From RYN-230 sp963717125 (lineage in GTDB: Bacteria; Actinomycetota; Actinomycetes; Streptosporangiales; Streptosporangiaceae), in the NCBI GenBank assembly GCA_963717125.1, contig CAVQVG010000016.1, forward strand, positions 1 to 64,000: a stretch of DNA of 64,000 bases, read 5' to 3'. The position numbers and the translations under genes were made by a program. The notes under the pieces were generated by a model. It did no database searches. It worked only from the letters and a program-made list of their open reading frames with translations, and had not been told where the DNA came from. Position 1 is the first letter of the stretch; every line of letters starts with the position of its first letter. Positions 35,971-44,701 of this stretch are shown one piece after another.

Positions 35971-38160
35971 TCAGCTCCGCACCGGCTCGGCCTCGGCCTC
36001 GGCCCCCGCCGGTGGCTGCGGCGCGTCCTGTTCCCCGATGCCGTACCGCCGGTACACCCGGCTCAGCGGCCCGGGCGCCCACCAGTTGGCCCGGCCGAGC
36101 AGCCGCATGGTGGCCGGCACCAGCAGCACCCGGACGATGGTCGCGTCTACGATCAGCGCGACGATCATGCCCACGCCGAGCAGCTTGATGAACGTGATGC
36201 CGGACGCGGAGAACGCGCCCACCACGACCACCAGCATCAGCGCCAGGCTGGTGATCAGCCCGCCGGTGCGCTGCAGCCCGCTGGCGATGGCCGCGGGGTT
36301 GTCGCCGGTCACGTCGTAGCGCTCCCGGATCCGGGACAGCAGGAACACCTCGTAGTCCATGGACAGGCCGAACACGATGGCCAGCAGCAGGATGGGCATG
36401 GCCGGGTCGATGCTGCCGGTCGGGGTGAACCGGAGCAGCCCGGACAGGTGCCCCTCCTGGAAGATCCAGACGATGACCCCGAACGTGGCCGACAGCGACA
36501 GCGCGTTCATCAGGATCGCCTTGACCGGCAGCACCACCGACCCGAAGGCCAGGAACAGCAGCACGAACGTGGCCAGGCAGATGACCAGCGCCATCCACGG
36601 CAGGGTGTGGCCCAGGCTGGCCAGCTCGTCCACCAGCTGCGCAGTCACGCCGCCCACGTAGACGTGACTGCCAGCTGGGGCCGGGACCGCGCGCACCGCC
36701 GCGACCAGCTGCCGCGCCGATACGGAGGAAGGATCCGCTGCATAACGAAGGTCGATGCGGACGGCCGTCCCCCGCAGCCCAGTCACCTGGGCAGCCGAGA
36801 CACCCGGGACGCGCTCCAGGCGGTGCAGATACGCGGCGAGCGCGGCCTGCTGGGCCGGTGCCGCGGCCGGGCCGTCCAGCCTGGCCAGCACCTCGATCGG
36901 GCTGGCCGGGTTGCCGGGGAAGTCCCGGTTCAGCGCCTCGGTCACCACCCGGGCCGGGGCGCCCGCGGGCAGCGAGCGGGCGTCGGTGCCGCCCCAGCTG
37001 ATGTGCCGGAACGGCGCGGCCAGGGCCAGCAGCGCGATCACGATCACCACGGCGTACACGGCCGGCCGGCGCATCACGCCGCGGGCCAGCCGGTACCAGG
37101 CGCCGCTCTGCTCGTCCCGGGGCGGCCCGCCCGCGGCGCGGCGCACCCGCAGCGCGTTGACCCGGGGGCCGAGCACGGCCAGCAGCGCGGGCAGGACGAT
37201 GAGCGCGGCCAGCATGTCCACCAGCACGGTGGCCACCCCGCCGTAGCCCATCGAGCGCAGGAACGTCTCGGGGAACAGCATCAGCCCGGCCAGCGCCACG
37301 GCCACGGTGACCCCGGACACCGCGATGGTGCGGCCCGCGGTGGCCACTGTGCGCGCCACCGCGTCCTCGGTGCTGGGCTGCCGGTGCAGTTCCTCGCGGA
37401 ACCGGCTGACCATGAACAGGCCGTAGTCGATGGCGAGGCCCAGGCCGAGGATCGTGGTGATGTTGATCGAGTAGATGGACACCCCGGTGACCAGGGTGAG
37501 CAACCGCAGCGCGGCGAACGAGCCGAGGATGCCGATGCCCCCGATGGCCAGCGGCAGGCTGGCCGCGGCCAGGCTGCCGAAGATCACCAGCAGCAGGACC
37601 AGCAGCACCGGCAGGGAGATGGCCTCGGCCCGGCCGATGTCTGACTTGACGTCCTTGTTGATCGCCGAGTAGGTCGGCACCTGCCCGCCGACCTGGCTGG
37701 TCAGCCCGGGGGCGGCCAGCTTGCCCTGGATCTCGGCGTACGTGTTCAGCCGGGCCGAGTCGGAACCGCCGGACAGCTGCAAAGCTACGTAGGTAGCATG
37801 GCCGCCGTCCCCGACGAACTGTGGCGACCTGGTCGTCCAGTAGGTCGCGGCGGTCGGCACCTCGTCTTTGGGCAGCGCGGCCAGCGTCCGGGTGACCGCG
37901 GTCCGGAACGCGGCGTCGTGCACGGTCAGATTGTGGCTGGTGTAGAGGACCACCACGTCGGCCGTGTTCCGGCCGAACGTCCGCGCGGCCAGGTCGCTCT
38001 CCTGCTGGCTCTGGCTGTTCGGCGCGCTGAAGCCGCCGCCGGATTGCAGCGCGCCGAACACGCCGGTCCCCCAGACGGCCGCGGCCACCACCACGAGGCC
38101 GGCCAGCGCCAGCACCAGCCGCCGCCGCGCGTACATCAGGCGTCCCCATGACTCGAACAT
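35971..38160 (-). CDS. MMPL-family RND transporter
   Basis: 729 residues from ATG 38160, with GGAGG five bases upstream. Two homologous halves each have one N-terminal helix, a large extracytoplasmic domain and five helices. ILGLGLAIDYGLFMVSRFRE and IVFGLSMDYEVFLLSRIRE are the paired Asp-Tyr motifs of the proton path in MMPL proteins. Members export lipids or drugs across the membrane. Divergent from a TetR regulator with shared operator-like repeats, so substrate-induced efflux is likely. Confidence 0.88.
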   Translation of the reverse strand: MFESWGRLMYARRRLVLALAGLVVVAAAVWGTGVFGALQSGGGFSAPNSQSQQESDLAARTFGRNTADVVVLYTSHNLTVHDAAFRTAVTRTLAALPKDEVPTAATYWTTRSPQFVGDGGHATYVALQLSGGSDSARLNTYAEIQGKLAAPGLTSQVGGQVPTYSAINKDVKSDIGRAEAISLPVLLVLLLVIFGSLAAASLPLAIGGIGILGSFAALRLLTLVTGVSIYSINITTILGLGLAIDYGLFMVSRFREELHRQPSTEDAVARTVATAGRTIAVSGVTVAVALAGLMLFPETFLRSMGYGGVATVLVDMLAALIVLPALLAVLGPRVNALRVRRAAGGPPRDEQSGAWYRLARGVMRRPAVYAVVIVIALLALAAPFRHISWGGTDARSLPAGAPARVVTEALNRDFPGNPASPIEVLARLDGPAAAPAQQAALAAYLHRLERVPGVSAAQVTGLRGTAVRIDLRYAADPSSVSARQLVAAVRAVPAPAGSHVYVGGVTAQLVDELASLGHTLPWMALVICLATFVLLFLAFGSVVLPVKAILMNALSLSATFGVIVWIFQEGHLSGLLRFTPTGSIDPAMPILLLAIVFGLSMDYEVFLLSRIRERYDVTGDNPAAIASGLQRTGGLITSLALMLVVVVGAFSASGITFIKLLGVGMIVALIVDATIVRVLLVPATMRLLGRANWWAPGPLSRVYRRYGIGEQDAPQPPAGAEAEAEPVRS

Positions 38161-38210
38161 CGGGTCCTCCACCGCCTAGACTGCTACCAGGAATCACAAG
38201 CGTGAACACC

Positions 38211-38269
38211 GTAAACTGCTAATAGCGTTAACCTTGCATATGGCGTTTACTAGTGTCAAGGCTGTTTAC
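38211..38269. promoter_or_regulatory. GTAAAC/GTTTAC repeats between MMPL and TetR genes
   Basis: GTAAAC at 38211, GTTAAC at 38227, GTTTAC at 38245 and GTTTAC at 38264 lie in the divergent promoter region. The 38211/38227 pair and the inverted 38211/38245 pair resemble TetR-type operators, and two copies lie inside the transcribed leader of the regulator gene. Confidence 0.5.
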
Positions 38270-38341
38270 CCGATGGCCACCCGCATCACAGCGGGCTCTC
38301 AGCAAGCCGCGATCAGGAGCGGCGATCAGGAGGCGCACCCC

Positions 38342-39067
38342 TTGCCGGAGACGCTGAGCCGACGTGATCGCGTCCGTGCCGAGACGACCGTGGAGATCAA
38401 GCAGACGGCGCGGAAGATCCTGGTCGGGCAAGGGCCCGAAGCGGTCACCCTGCGCGCCATCGCCCGGGACATGGGGATGACCGCCCCGGCGCTGTACCGC
38501 TACTTCGGCAGCCACGAGGACCTGCTGCAGAACGTCTGCGGGGACATCTTCGGCGAGCTAGCCGACGAGATCGAAGCCGCCATCGACGCGGCCGGCGCGG
38601 CGGCGGGTGGCGACATGACCGCCAAGGTGAGCGCCGCCTGCCGCGCCTTCCGGCACTGGGCTCTGCACCACCGGGCCGAGTTCTCCCTGCTCTTCGGGAC
38701 ACCGCTGCCCGGCGTGAACGTCGAGAACGATGACTTCGCCGAGGAGTGCGCCCGCCGGTTCGCGGGCACTTTCTTCGCCCTGTTCCTGGAGCTGTGGCGC
38801 AAGCGGCCGTTCCCGGTGCCGGCCCCGGAGAAAATCGATCCGGGCCTGCGGGACCAGCTGACCCGCTATCGCGACGCCCTCGGCACCGACCTGCCGCTGG
38901 GCGCCATGCTCACGTTCCTGAGCTGCTGGGTGCGGTTGTACGGGATCGTGAGCATGGAGGTGTTCGGCCACCTGGGCTTCGCGCTGGATGACGCCGAGCC
39001 GATGTTCGAGATCACCCTGGCCGAGCTGGCCCGGTCGCTCAACCTGGACTACCCGCCCACCCCCTGA
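38342..39067 (+). CDS. TetR-family transcriptional regulator
   Basis: 241 residues from the TTG at 38342, preferred because AGGAGG lies eight bases upstream; ATGs at 38240 and 38273 have no ribosome site and lie in the operator region. N-terminal HTH: AVTLRAIARDMGMTAPALYR and YFGSHEDLL. The C-terminal ligand/dimer domain (FRHWALHHRAEFSLLFGTPL) is of the TetR_C_13/WHG type. It probably represses the divergent MMPL exporter. Confidence 0.85.
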   Translation: MPETLSRRDRVRAETTVEIKQTARKILVGQGPEAVTLRAIARDMGMTAPALYRYFGSHEDLLQNVCGDIFGELADEIEAAIDAAGAAAGGDMTAKVSAACRAFRHWALHHRAEFSLLFGTPLPGVNVENDDFAEECARRFAGTFFALFLELWRKRPFPVPAPEKIDPGLRDQLTRYRDALGTDLPLGAMLTFLSCWVRLYGIVSMEVFGHLGFALDDAEPMFEITLAELARSLNLDYPPTP

Positions 39068-39546
39068 CCGCCCGGGGAGGTTCCACCCAGTGACCGGGAT
39101 AGGTGCAAGGTGGCCAGCTGGTCAATCAGCAGCCACGGGCTGACGGCCGGCTCGCGGGCCAGGCGGCGCAGCCAGTCCCCGGCGGCGCGGCCATCGCCGG
39201 CGGCCAGCAGCGCGCTGTACTGGCGGGCGAGCTGCTGGTGGCGGGCCAGCGTGAGGGGATCGGCGCGGGCCGGGAACGGCATAGTCCGTGGGGCGGGCCG
39301 GGCCGGTGCGGGGGTGTCGTCGCGGCCGTCGGCCAGGTAGAGCGGGGAGACTTTGAGCACGTCGGCCACCGCGAGGATGTCGCTGGCGCGGGTCAGCGTC
39401 CGCTGGCCGTTTTCGACCATGGACACGAACGCCGGTGAGATGCAGGCCAGGTCGGCCAGCGCGACCTGGGACAGGCCGCGCCGCAGCCGCAGCGTGCGCA
39501 GCCGCACCCCGGCGTCGTCCCGCATCGGGTCAATGCTCTTGGTCAC
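39049..39546 (-). CDS. XRE-family helix-turn-helix protein
   Basis: 165 residues from the GTG at 39546, which overlaps the stop of the preceding ATPase gene (GTGA). The HTH is VRLRTLRLRRGLSQVALADL followed by ACISPAFVSMVENGQRTL. The C-terminal ~90 residues are helical (LARHQQLARQYSALLAAGDG). This HTH plus anti-sigma-like ATPase pair is common in actinobacterial regulatory modules. Its 3' end overlaps the convergent TetR gene by 19 bases. Confidence 0.8.
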   Translation of the reverse strand: MTKSIDPMRDDAGVRLRTLRLRRGLSQVALADLACISPAFVSMVENGQRTLTRASDILAVADVLKVSPLYLADGRDDTPAPARPAPRTMPFPARADPLTLARHQQLARQYSALLAAGDGRAAGDWLRRLAREPAVSPWLLIDQLATLHLSRSLGGTSPGGQGVGG

Positions 39547-39965
39547 CGGGCGGCCTCGCACGCGGGGTGCGTGTCCATTTCGAACCAGGTCGTCCAGCCG
39601 TGCTGGCTGTGCCCTTCGCAGCCCCATCTGGTGGCGAGCTGGCCGACGATCAGTAACCCCCGGCCGTTCTGCTCGTCCGCGCTTGGGCGGGTGGGTGAGT
39701 GCCAGGGGCCGCCCTGGTCGCGGACCTCCACCCGCAGGCGCTGGCCGTGCAACTGCGCGCGGACGGTGAAGCAGCCGCCGGGCTGGCGGGAGCGGCTGTG
39801 CATGATCGCGTTCGTGGCCAACTCGGACAGGCACAGTAAGGCGTCATCGGCTACCTGGTGGCCATCGAGGATGCCGGCGAGGAAACGGCGGGCTTCGCGG
39901 ATTTGCTCAGGTGCAGCGGGGAAGCTGCGGGACCAGGTGACTAATGGTGCGGCTGTCTTAGGCAT
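39543..39965 (-). CDS. Anti-sigma-type ATP-binding protein (HATPase_c_2)
   Basis: 140 residues from ATG 39965. It is a stand-alone GHKL domain like RsbW/SpoIIAB: CLSELATNAIMHSRSR (N box), VEVRDQGGPWHSP (G1) and NGRGLLIVGQLATRWGC (G2). Such proteins bind or phosphorylate partner regulators. Translational coupling to the XRE gene suggests they work together. It is divergent from the DUF5919-like gene at 40150. Confidence 0.8.
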   Translation of the reverse strand: MPKTAAPLVTWSRSFPAAPEQIREARRFLAGILDGHQVADDALLCLSELATNAIMHSRSRQPGGCFTVRAQLHGQRLRVEVRDQGGPWHSPTRPSADEQNGRGLLIVGQLATRWGCEGHSQHGWTTWFEMDTHPACEAAR

Positions 39966-40093
39966 TCGCGTCCGGGTGCACTGGTTGAGGAGGTGACGGT
40001 GACACGCGTATCCGATGTGCTTGCTGTGTTTGCTGTGTGTCAATGTGTAACCGGCCAGCAGGGCCGTTGGTACGCCGTTCCGTGGACGCTGAA

Positions 40094-40123
40094 GACGTTT
40101 CCCGTTAGGTTTACAGAAACGTC
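40094..40123. promoter_or_regulatory. Inverted repeat GACGTTTC-N14-GAAACGTC
   Basis: Perfect 8-bp arms lie 27 bases upstream of the DUF5919-like GTG and within the divergent promoter region, a good position for an autoregulatory operator. Confidence 0.5.
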
Positions 40124-40149
40124 CGAAGTGTCCAGGGGGTGTCGAAACC

Positions 40150-40890
40150 GTGCCAAACCAGGCACTTCGCCACGCTATGAGCGATGCGAAGATGACAGAA
40201 CAAGCGCTAGCGCGGCGGATTGGGGTAGACGAGAAGACAGTCGCCCGCTGGGTGCAGGACTCTCGTGTTCCTCACCCACGCCACCGCTGGGCTGCGTGTG
40301 AAGTTCTGGAGGTTGACGAGGCCGTGCTCTGGCCAGAGGCGATCCGCGACGCGGTCAAGACCGGACCGGACCGCGAGGTAGCAGCCGTCTACCCTTACCG
40401 GTCGGCATGCCCGGCATCGTTGTGGCGCAGGCTGATTACGGACGCCAAAACCGAGATCACGTTCGCGGGTTACACGAACTACTTCCTGTGGATTGAGCAG
40501 CCCAATCTCGGGGCTGCGCTGCGCCGGAAAGCGTCCCAGGGCTGCCGCGTCCGGTTCCTGCTGGGCGACCCGGACAGTGAGGTGACCCGGAACCGCGAAG
40601 AGGTGGAGCAGACCTCCCTGACGGTCTCCACCCGGATCGCGGTCACCCTTGATGAACTGCGTAAGCTGCGCGGCACCGAGGGAATCGAAGCGCGGTTCTC
40701 CGACCGGCACATCGCCCTGTCGGCCTTTGTCTTCGATCACGACATGATCGTGACCCCGCACCTGGCGAACCTGGTCGGCCACAACTCCCCCGCGTTCCAC
40801 TTCCGCCGCCACCAAGACGACGGGGTTTTCGACCGGTTCGCCGGACATGTACAGGCGCTGTGGGATCAGGGCCGCAACGTCTGGGACTAG
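40150..40890 (+). CDS. Helix-turn-helix protein with DUF5919-like C-terminal domain
   Basis: 246 residues from the GTG at 40150. Residues ~8-60 form an XRE-like HTH (MTEQALARRIGVDEKTVARW, then RHRWAACEVLEVDEAVLWP). Residues ~80-240 resemble DUF5919, related to the phospholipase-D-like fold without the HKD pair: EITFAGYTNYFLWIEQPN, GCRVRFLLGDPDS, HIALSAFVFDHDMIVTPHLA. Such proteins are frequent in actinobacterial accessory regions. Ligand and targets are unknown. Confidence 0.7.
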   Translation: MPNQALRHAMSDAKMTEQALARRIGVDEKTVARWVQDSRVPHPRHRWAACEVLEVDEAVLWPEAIRDAVKTGPDREVAAVYPYRSACPASLWRRLITDAKTEITFAGYTNYFLWIEQPNLGAALRRKASQGCRVRFLLGDPDSEVTRNREEVEQTSLTVSTRIAVTLDELRKLRGTEGIEARFSDRHIALSAFVFDHDMIVTPHLANLVGHNSPAFHFRRHQDDGVFDRFAGHVQALWDQGRNVWD

Positions 40891-41619
40891 ACCTGTCCGG
40901 AAGTGCAGAGACGATCATCGCGGTCGTGATCTTGACTTAGGTGGTGGGCGGTTTCAGTCGGTCGTTTAAGCTCGCACGGAAGGAGCTAGCTGGATCGCCC
41001 GCTCTCTTGCGCCGCCTATTCCCGTGGAGACGGGGTACTGGCGAGCAAGTCAACCAAAAATACATCCGTGTAGTGTGCAGTGAGGCTGTTGTTGCGGCCA
41101 TGGTGCGCCGCGTAGGGGCGCCCGCTCTTGATACACAACTACGGCCGGATTCGGCAATACTAGTGGCCTCTTCGTACCGAAGCCAACTAGTGAGGCAGAC
41201 TGACTGGGCTGCAATACGTCTGGCCTGGGAGCACTGTCCATTAGTGTTCGCTGCCGTTCGATGGCGGCGGCGATCGTTACTCATCTGGTTACCCGGTCGG
41301 CGCGCGTGTCGGGGGTGGCCTGGCCGCTCCACCTTCTGATCCGTACTGATGTACACGGGTGTCCCCTACCGACTCTAAGGCGATCGACCTGCCAGAACAG
41401 CGCTCGGCGGTGCGCAGCAACCGATGGCGTTGAGCGCTGCTGTCCAGGCCGAAATCCAGCCAGTCAGAGACAGATGCGCTGGCGGGGCCGGTCGGGGGTT
41501 GAGTGTCAAGCCGCAGTTGACAATGAACGGCCGCGATTGCCCTGCCCGGACTATCAGCTTGGGAATGAGTGGGCGTAGATCTTCATATAGATGGCAAGTT
41601 GAACACATCTCATCGAAGA
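40891..41619. other. Gene-poor stretch of accessory region
   Basis: About 730 bases with no convincing gene. Overlapping frames of 130-140 codons exist on both strands around 40940-41350, but both encode basic, low-hydrophobicity sequence without a ribosome site or domain. The base composition falls toward the right end. Confidence 0.5.
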
Positions 41620-42459
41620 TCACCCTAGGTAGCGGACGAGTAAATAAGTGACTATTGCACCGCCAACGGCTCCTACCAAGCTAGCAAAAAGTGGACTATT
41701 TATATTTTCGGGAAGCATGAAGTTCGACCGTATTTCATAAGCTGCTCTCTGAAAAGAAGGCCGAGAAAGAAATTTTGGCCAAATTCTGAGGCCTCCGCTT
41801 AGCAAAATTATAGAGGCTATCACTAGGCTCGCCAGAATAAAGATCGGCCACAGTTTTCCCATGGTCTGCGTGAAGTGCACAAGCCATGCCGGTGATGCGA
41901 CCGACGCATCTTCCGGGCGGCTGGTAGACCATACTTCATAGCGGCCTTGTGGGCTAAAAAATGACCAGCCGAGGAACAGCAGGAACCAGCTCCAGCCCGG
42001 AAGGCTAAAGATCCAGAATGCAGCGGTAGCGGTAACCAGCCGACTATGAGCATCGCTTCGTAGATCTTGGTTGAATGCATAGAGTTTGTCACGTATGGTT
42101 GCGCTTGTTATCCATATTTCCCAGTTACGTCGCGTAAGGTCAATTTTAGCCGCCCCGCCGTCACTCTCTATAATCACGATGATGACATGGCGCGAGTGCT
42201 TTACTCGAGGATCAAGCGAACCTTCTAGTGATGGCGGATCTGTCTCAGAGAGGGAAATGCTAGCATCTTGACTTTCACCGGTGTCAGCGTTGACCGTGGA
42301 CCTGTTTATTATAAACATATAGCGCTGGGCGCCTAGTAGTAGACGACGGAGTGCATTATTAATTCCCTCCTCAGACACTAGTCTGCCAGTGAATTTTCCT
42401 TGGCGTCTACGCCGGATTGGAAGTTTTCGTGCTGACTTGTGGTCAGGTACATGTCCCAT
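41620..42459 (-). CDS. Hypothetical membrane protein, AT-rich gene
   Basis: 279 residues from ATG 42459 (GGGGGCAGG upstream; a TTG nine codons earlier is in frame). The N-terminal half is soluble (YMFIINRSTVNADTGESQDA, HVIIVIIESDGGAAKIDLTR). Three membrane segments follow: AAFWIFSLPGWSWFLLFLGW, IFILASLVIASIILLSG and SLVGAVGGAIVTYLLVRYL. Codon use is far less GC-biased than in the flanking genes, a sign of recent transfer. No family is recognised. Confidence 0.6.
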   Translation of the reverse strand: MGHVPDHKSARKLPIRRRRQGKFTGRLVSEEGINNALRRLLLGAQRYMFIINRSTVNADTGESQDASISLSETDPPSLEGSLDPRVKHSRHVIIVIIESDGGAAKIDLTRRNWEIWITSATIRDKLYAFNQDLRSDAHSRLVTATAAFWIFSLPGWSWFLLFLGWSFFSPQGRYEVWSTSRPEDASVASPAWLVHFTQTMGKLWPIFILASLVIASIILLSGGLRIWPKFLSRPSFQRAAYEIRSNFMLPENINSPLFASLVGAVGGAIVTYLLVRYLG

Positions 42460-43034
42460 AACCTGCCCCCTACTTGCATCAGGCAAGCATCCTAGTTAAT
42501 TCGGTCTACGGTGGGAGCTGATATTACCGCCGGTTTGTCCTCGGAGTGGTCCCGTCCTCCTGATAGGTGCCGGGCCTTGCCGTGGAAGATCAGAGTCAAG
42601 GGTCTGCCCGAAGGGACGAGCCCTTGGGCGCGCCCTTGACGGTGATCTTTGCGCGGCGACAGGATGCCCGGCGCGGAGGACGCCCCGGTCAGATCTTGCA
42701 CACGCGGTCACTGAGACAGCGTTACGAGCCTCAGCCATCTGCCAGCAGGTGCGGGCCGAGCTGACCGGCGTGCGGCGCCGCGCCCCCGAGGGCTCCCGCC
42801 CGGCAGGGCGCGGCAGGCCGCCGCCACATGGTCCCAGCGCGGCCCCGCTTTCCCGTGCTGGCCCGGGTGGCTGCCCGGCTCGCCAGTCCGCCTTTTCTCG
42901 GTGACTCCGCGCTCCCCACGTTTCATCCGGCCCGCGGGGCCGGATGGTTGGCGCGCCGTAGGCGGCGCCCTTGAAGCCGTAGAGAAACTTGTCACAGCTA
43001 GCGGAGGGCCTAAAGAAACGCTGGAGCCCGGGTA
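42460..43034. other. Gene-free stretch in accessory region
   Basis: About 575 bases that switch from moderate to high GC near 42560 and back near 43000. No ORF with a ribosome site or recognisable domain on either strand. I see no tRNA or attachment repeat. Confidence 0.5.
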
Positions 43035-43415
43035 CTACTTCGCCTTCTCACGCCGTGTCGCTTTCGGCATTTTTGGCTTCTTAGCCTTGGAAGCATTAGA
43101 GCCCTGAGCCACTCTATGTACTACACCGTCGGCGCTAACAGTGGCACCTCTGCTGAGTTCAAACGCCGGACCCAAGTTATCAACGGCAACATAGTTGTTG
43201 ACTTGAAGGTGCATCGGCCCGTCAGCAACTATTCCGGCCTTGCCAACCCCAATTGCTGAAACGTCATCCAAGATGATACTGGGTGGCTTGCCTTGGATGC
43301 TTGTCATCGTCTGAATGAAGGCCTTCTCGCAGTCAGCGCAAATTGGCGCGTCAGCCTTTGGTTTTCGGTTAATATCCACATTGGCATCACGTCCGCAACT
43401 CGCGCAGCGAATCAT
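43035..43415 (-). CDS. Hypothetical protein with N-terminal zinc-ribbon
   Basis: 126 residues from ATG 43415. The N-terminus has two CxxC pairs (MIRCASCGRDAN and PICADCEKAF), a likely zinc ribbon. A central segment IILDDVSAIGVGKAGIVADG and QVNNYVAVDNLGPAFELSRG looks like beta-strand repeats, and the C-terminus is strongly basic (SKAKKPKMPKATRREKAK), suggesting nucleic-acid or membrane contact. It follows the next gene by 13 bases in the same direction and shares its AT-richer composition. The function is unknown. Confidence 0.55.
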   Translation of the reverse strand: MIRCASCGRDANVDINRKPKADAPICADCEKAFIQTMTSIQGKPPSIILDDVSAIGVGKAGIVADGPMHLQVNNYVAVDNLGPAFELSRGATVSADGVVHRVAQGSNASKAKKPKMPKATRREKAK

Positions 43416-43428
43416 GGACCTGGAATTC

Positions 43429-43737
43429 CTAGCACTCAGGCTCCTGCCTATGGATTATGTTCCAGAAAAGAGCGTGGCGAGCATCGCCGCTTACGAAGAC
43501 GTCAGCATCCGAATCGACATTGCCGAAAGCCGAACCGCTAGCATCTCCCGAGATGAATGTCCTAGGGCGGCTTCGAGGCTTCGCTTTCACAGGAAGGCTC
43601 AGCACGGCCCCGGCCAAGAAGAAGATAGTCAAGTATGTCCATACCGGCCACTTCCATGGCCAGTGAGCAGCAACTCCGGTGACGGCTACCGCAGCTCCTG
43701 CCAAGGCAAGAATGACCGTGCCGAGGTACTGACGCAT
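43429..43737 (-). CDS. Hypothetical small membrane protein
   Basis: 102 residues from ATG 43737 with AAGGAG five bases upstream. Two hydrophobic segments (VILALAGAAVAVTGVAAH and VWTYLTIFFLAGAVLSLPV) precede a C-terminal tail with FISGDASGSAFGNVDSDADV, a Gly/Asp/Ser-rich strand-like region. It is the first gene of a two-gene AT-rich operon with the zinc-ribbon protein. No homologue is known to me. Confidence 0.55.
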   Translation of the reverse strand: MRQYLGTVILALAGAAVAVTGVAAHWPWKWPVWTYLTIFFLAGAVLSLPVKAKPRSRPRTFISGDASGSAFGNVDSDADVFVSGDARHALFWNIIHRQEPEC

Positions 43738-43876
43738 CGCTCTCCTTCGCCGTCAGAAAGGCTATGTTCGGATAGTGTACTGCAGAACCAGAACATCGCC
43801 CGGCACTATAGGCACCATAACCCTTACTGGCCGATCCGTTGCTGTATGGCCTGTTCTGATGTGTTCTGCTACCGGT

Positions 43877-43886
43877 ATTCCTGGGT
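43877..43886 (+). repeat. Target-site duplication, left copy
   Basis: ATTCCTGGGT directly abuts the left inverted repeat of the IS4-family element; an identical direct copy lies at 46057-46066. Ten bases is within the range known for IS4-group elements. Confidence 0.75.
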
Positions 43887-43984
43887 CAATGCCACTTAGC
43901 CTAAGTTGATCAGGCGGAAAGCCGGGCCATTTCAACGGCTGGACGGTGGCCGGATCATGGTGACGGGCGGCTGCTTCGGCTGGC

Positions 43985-44401
43985 TCATTCAGGCACGACA
44001 CGAATGCTGTGCTGCTCGCCGATCCGGTGGCGCTCTTCGTCGGTGGCAGCGTTGTTGATCTGGTGGAAGTAGTCTTCGATGCCACCTGGGACGGTGATCA
44101 GGAGCAGCTTCGCGGGCTGGTCCTTGGCCCGGAACCGGTGCGGGCGGCCGCGGGGCAGGAACACGAAGCTGCCGGCTGGAGCGTCGAAGGTGTCGCTGCC
44201 GCAGCGGACCGACAGTTCGCCGGCGAGCACGTAGAGGCACTCGTCTTCCTGGTCATGGACATGCAGCGGCGGCCCGGCTTCGATGGTGGTCTCAAAGACG
44301 CTCAAGGCTCCGCCGGTGGAATGCTGCGACGCCTTCAGGCCCGGATCGCCTGCCACGCCGGCGCCTGGGGGAACGACGTAGCCAGCCAGGAAGTCGGTCA
44401 T
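43985..44401 (-). CDS. Cupin-domain protein, passenger in the IS element
   Basis: 138 residues from ATG 44401. Both cupin motifs are intact: PPLHVHDQEDECLYVLAGEL (HxH and Glu ligands) and APAGSFVFLPRGRPHRF (PxG and His). A single conserved beta-barrel of the quercetinase-like group, probably metal-binding and cytoplasmic; the reaction is unknown. It lies between the inner and outer left ends of the IS element and is read in the same direction as the transposase. Codon use is GC-rich like the chromosome, unlike the neighbouring AT-rich genes. Confidence 0.8.
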   Translation of the reverse strand: MTDFLAGYVVPPGAGVAGDPGLKASQHSTGGALSVFETTIEAGPPLHVHDQEDECLYVLAGELSVRCGSDTFDAPAGSFVFLPRGRPHRFRAKDQPAKLLLITVPGGIEDYFHQINNAATDEERHRIGEQHSIRVVPE

Positions 44402-44462
44402 GGATACATCATCACGCTGGACCTGGCCTGGGTGCCGGGATTCGCGCCTGGCCGCGGGGGCC

Positions 44463-44489
44463 GGAGGCAAGGCCGCTAGCGTGAGCTGA
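44463..44489 (-). repeat. Degraded internal IS end
   Basis: Read on the minus strand, the bases after the ancestral transposase stop (TGA at 44492-44490) are GATCAGCTCACGCTAGCGGC, matching the element's end GATCAACTTAGGCTAAGTGG with a handful of changes and one gap. It marks where the original, shorter element ended. Confidence 0.55.
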
Positions 44490-44701
44490 TCATGCTGCGA
44501 GTGTGACCTGGCGCAGGTTGACCAGGCTGATCGTGGCGGGGCTGGGGGGGCGAGTGCCGTGGTCACCGGGCCGTTTGACCGGTAGGAGTTGTGGCGGGCT
44601 CGCTTGACCACCCGGGGTAGGTCCGATGCCGCCGCCTGGGGTTGAGGTGCTTAGCGCGAGTGATGTCGGCCATGACCGTGGCGAGGATGCGTTCTTGCTG
44701 C

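Noticed and set aside
35666..38209. 847-codon frame overlapping the MMPL gene in another frame
   Set aside because: Its translation is Arg/Gly/Pro-rich without motifs; the 729-residue MMPL frame has all family signatures and a ribosome site.
40937..41356. Overlapping frames of 130-140 codons on both strands
   Set aside because: No ribosome site, no domain and basic shadow-like composition on both strands.
43762..44085. Leftward frame running through the left IS end
   Set aside because: Its upstream half is the antisense-frame of the cupin gene and the IS repeat; only the last ~45 codons might be a relic of an ORF interrupted by the insertion.
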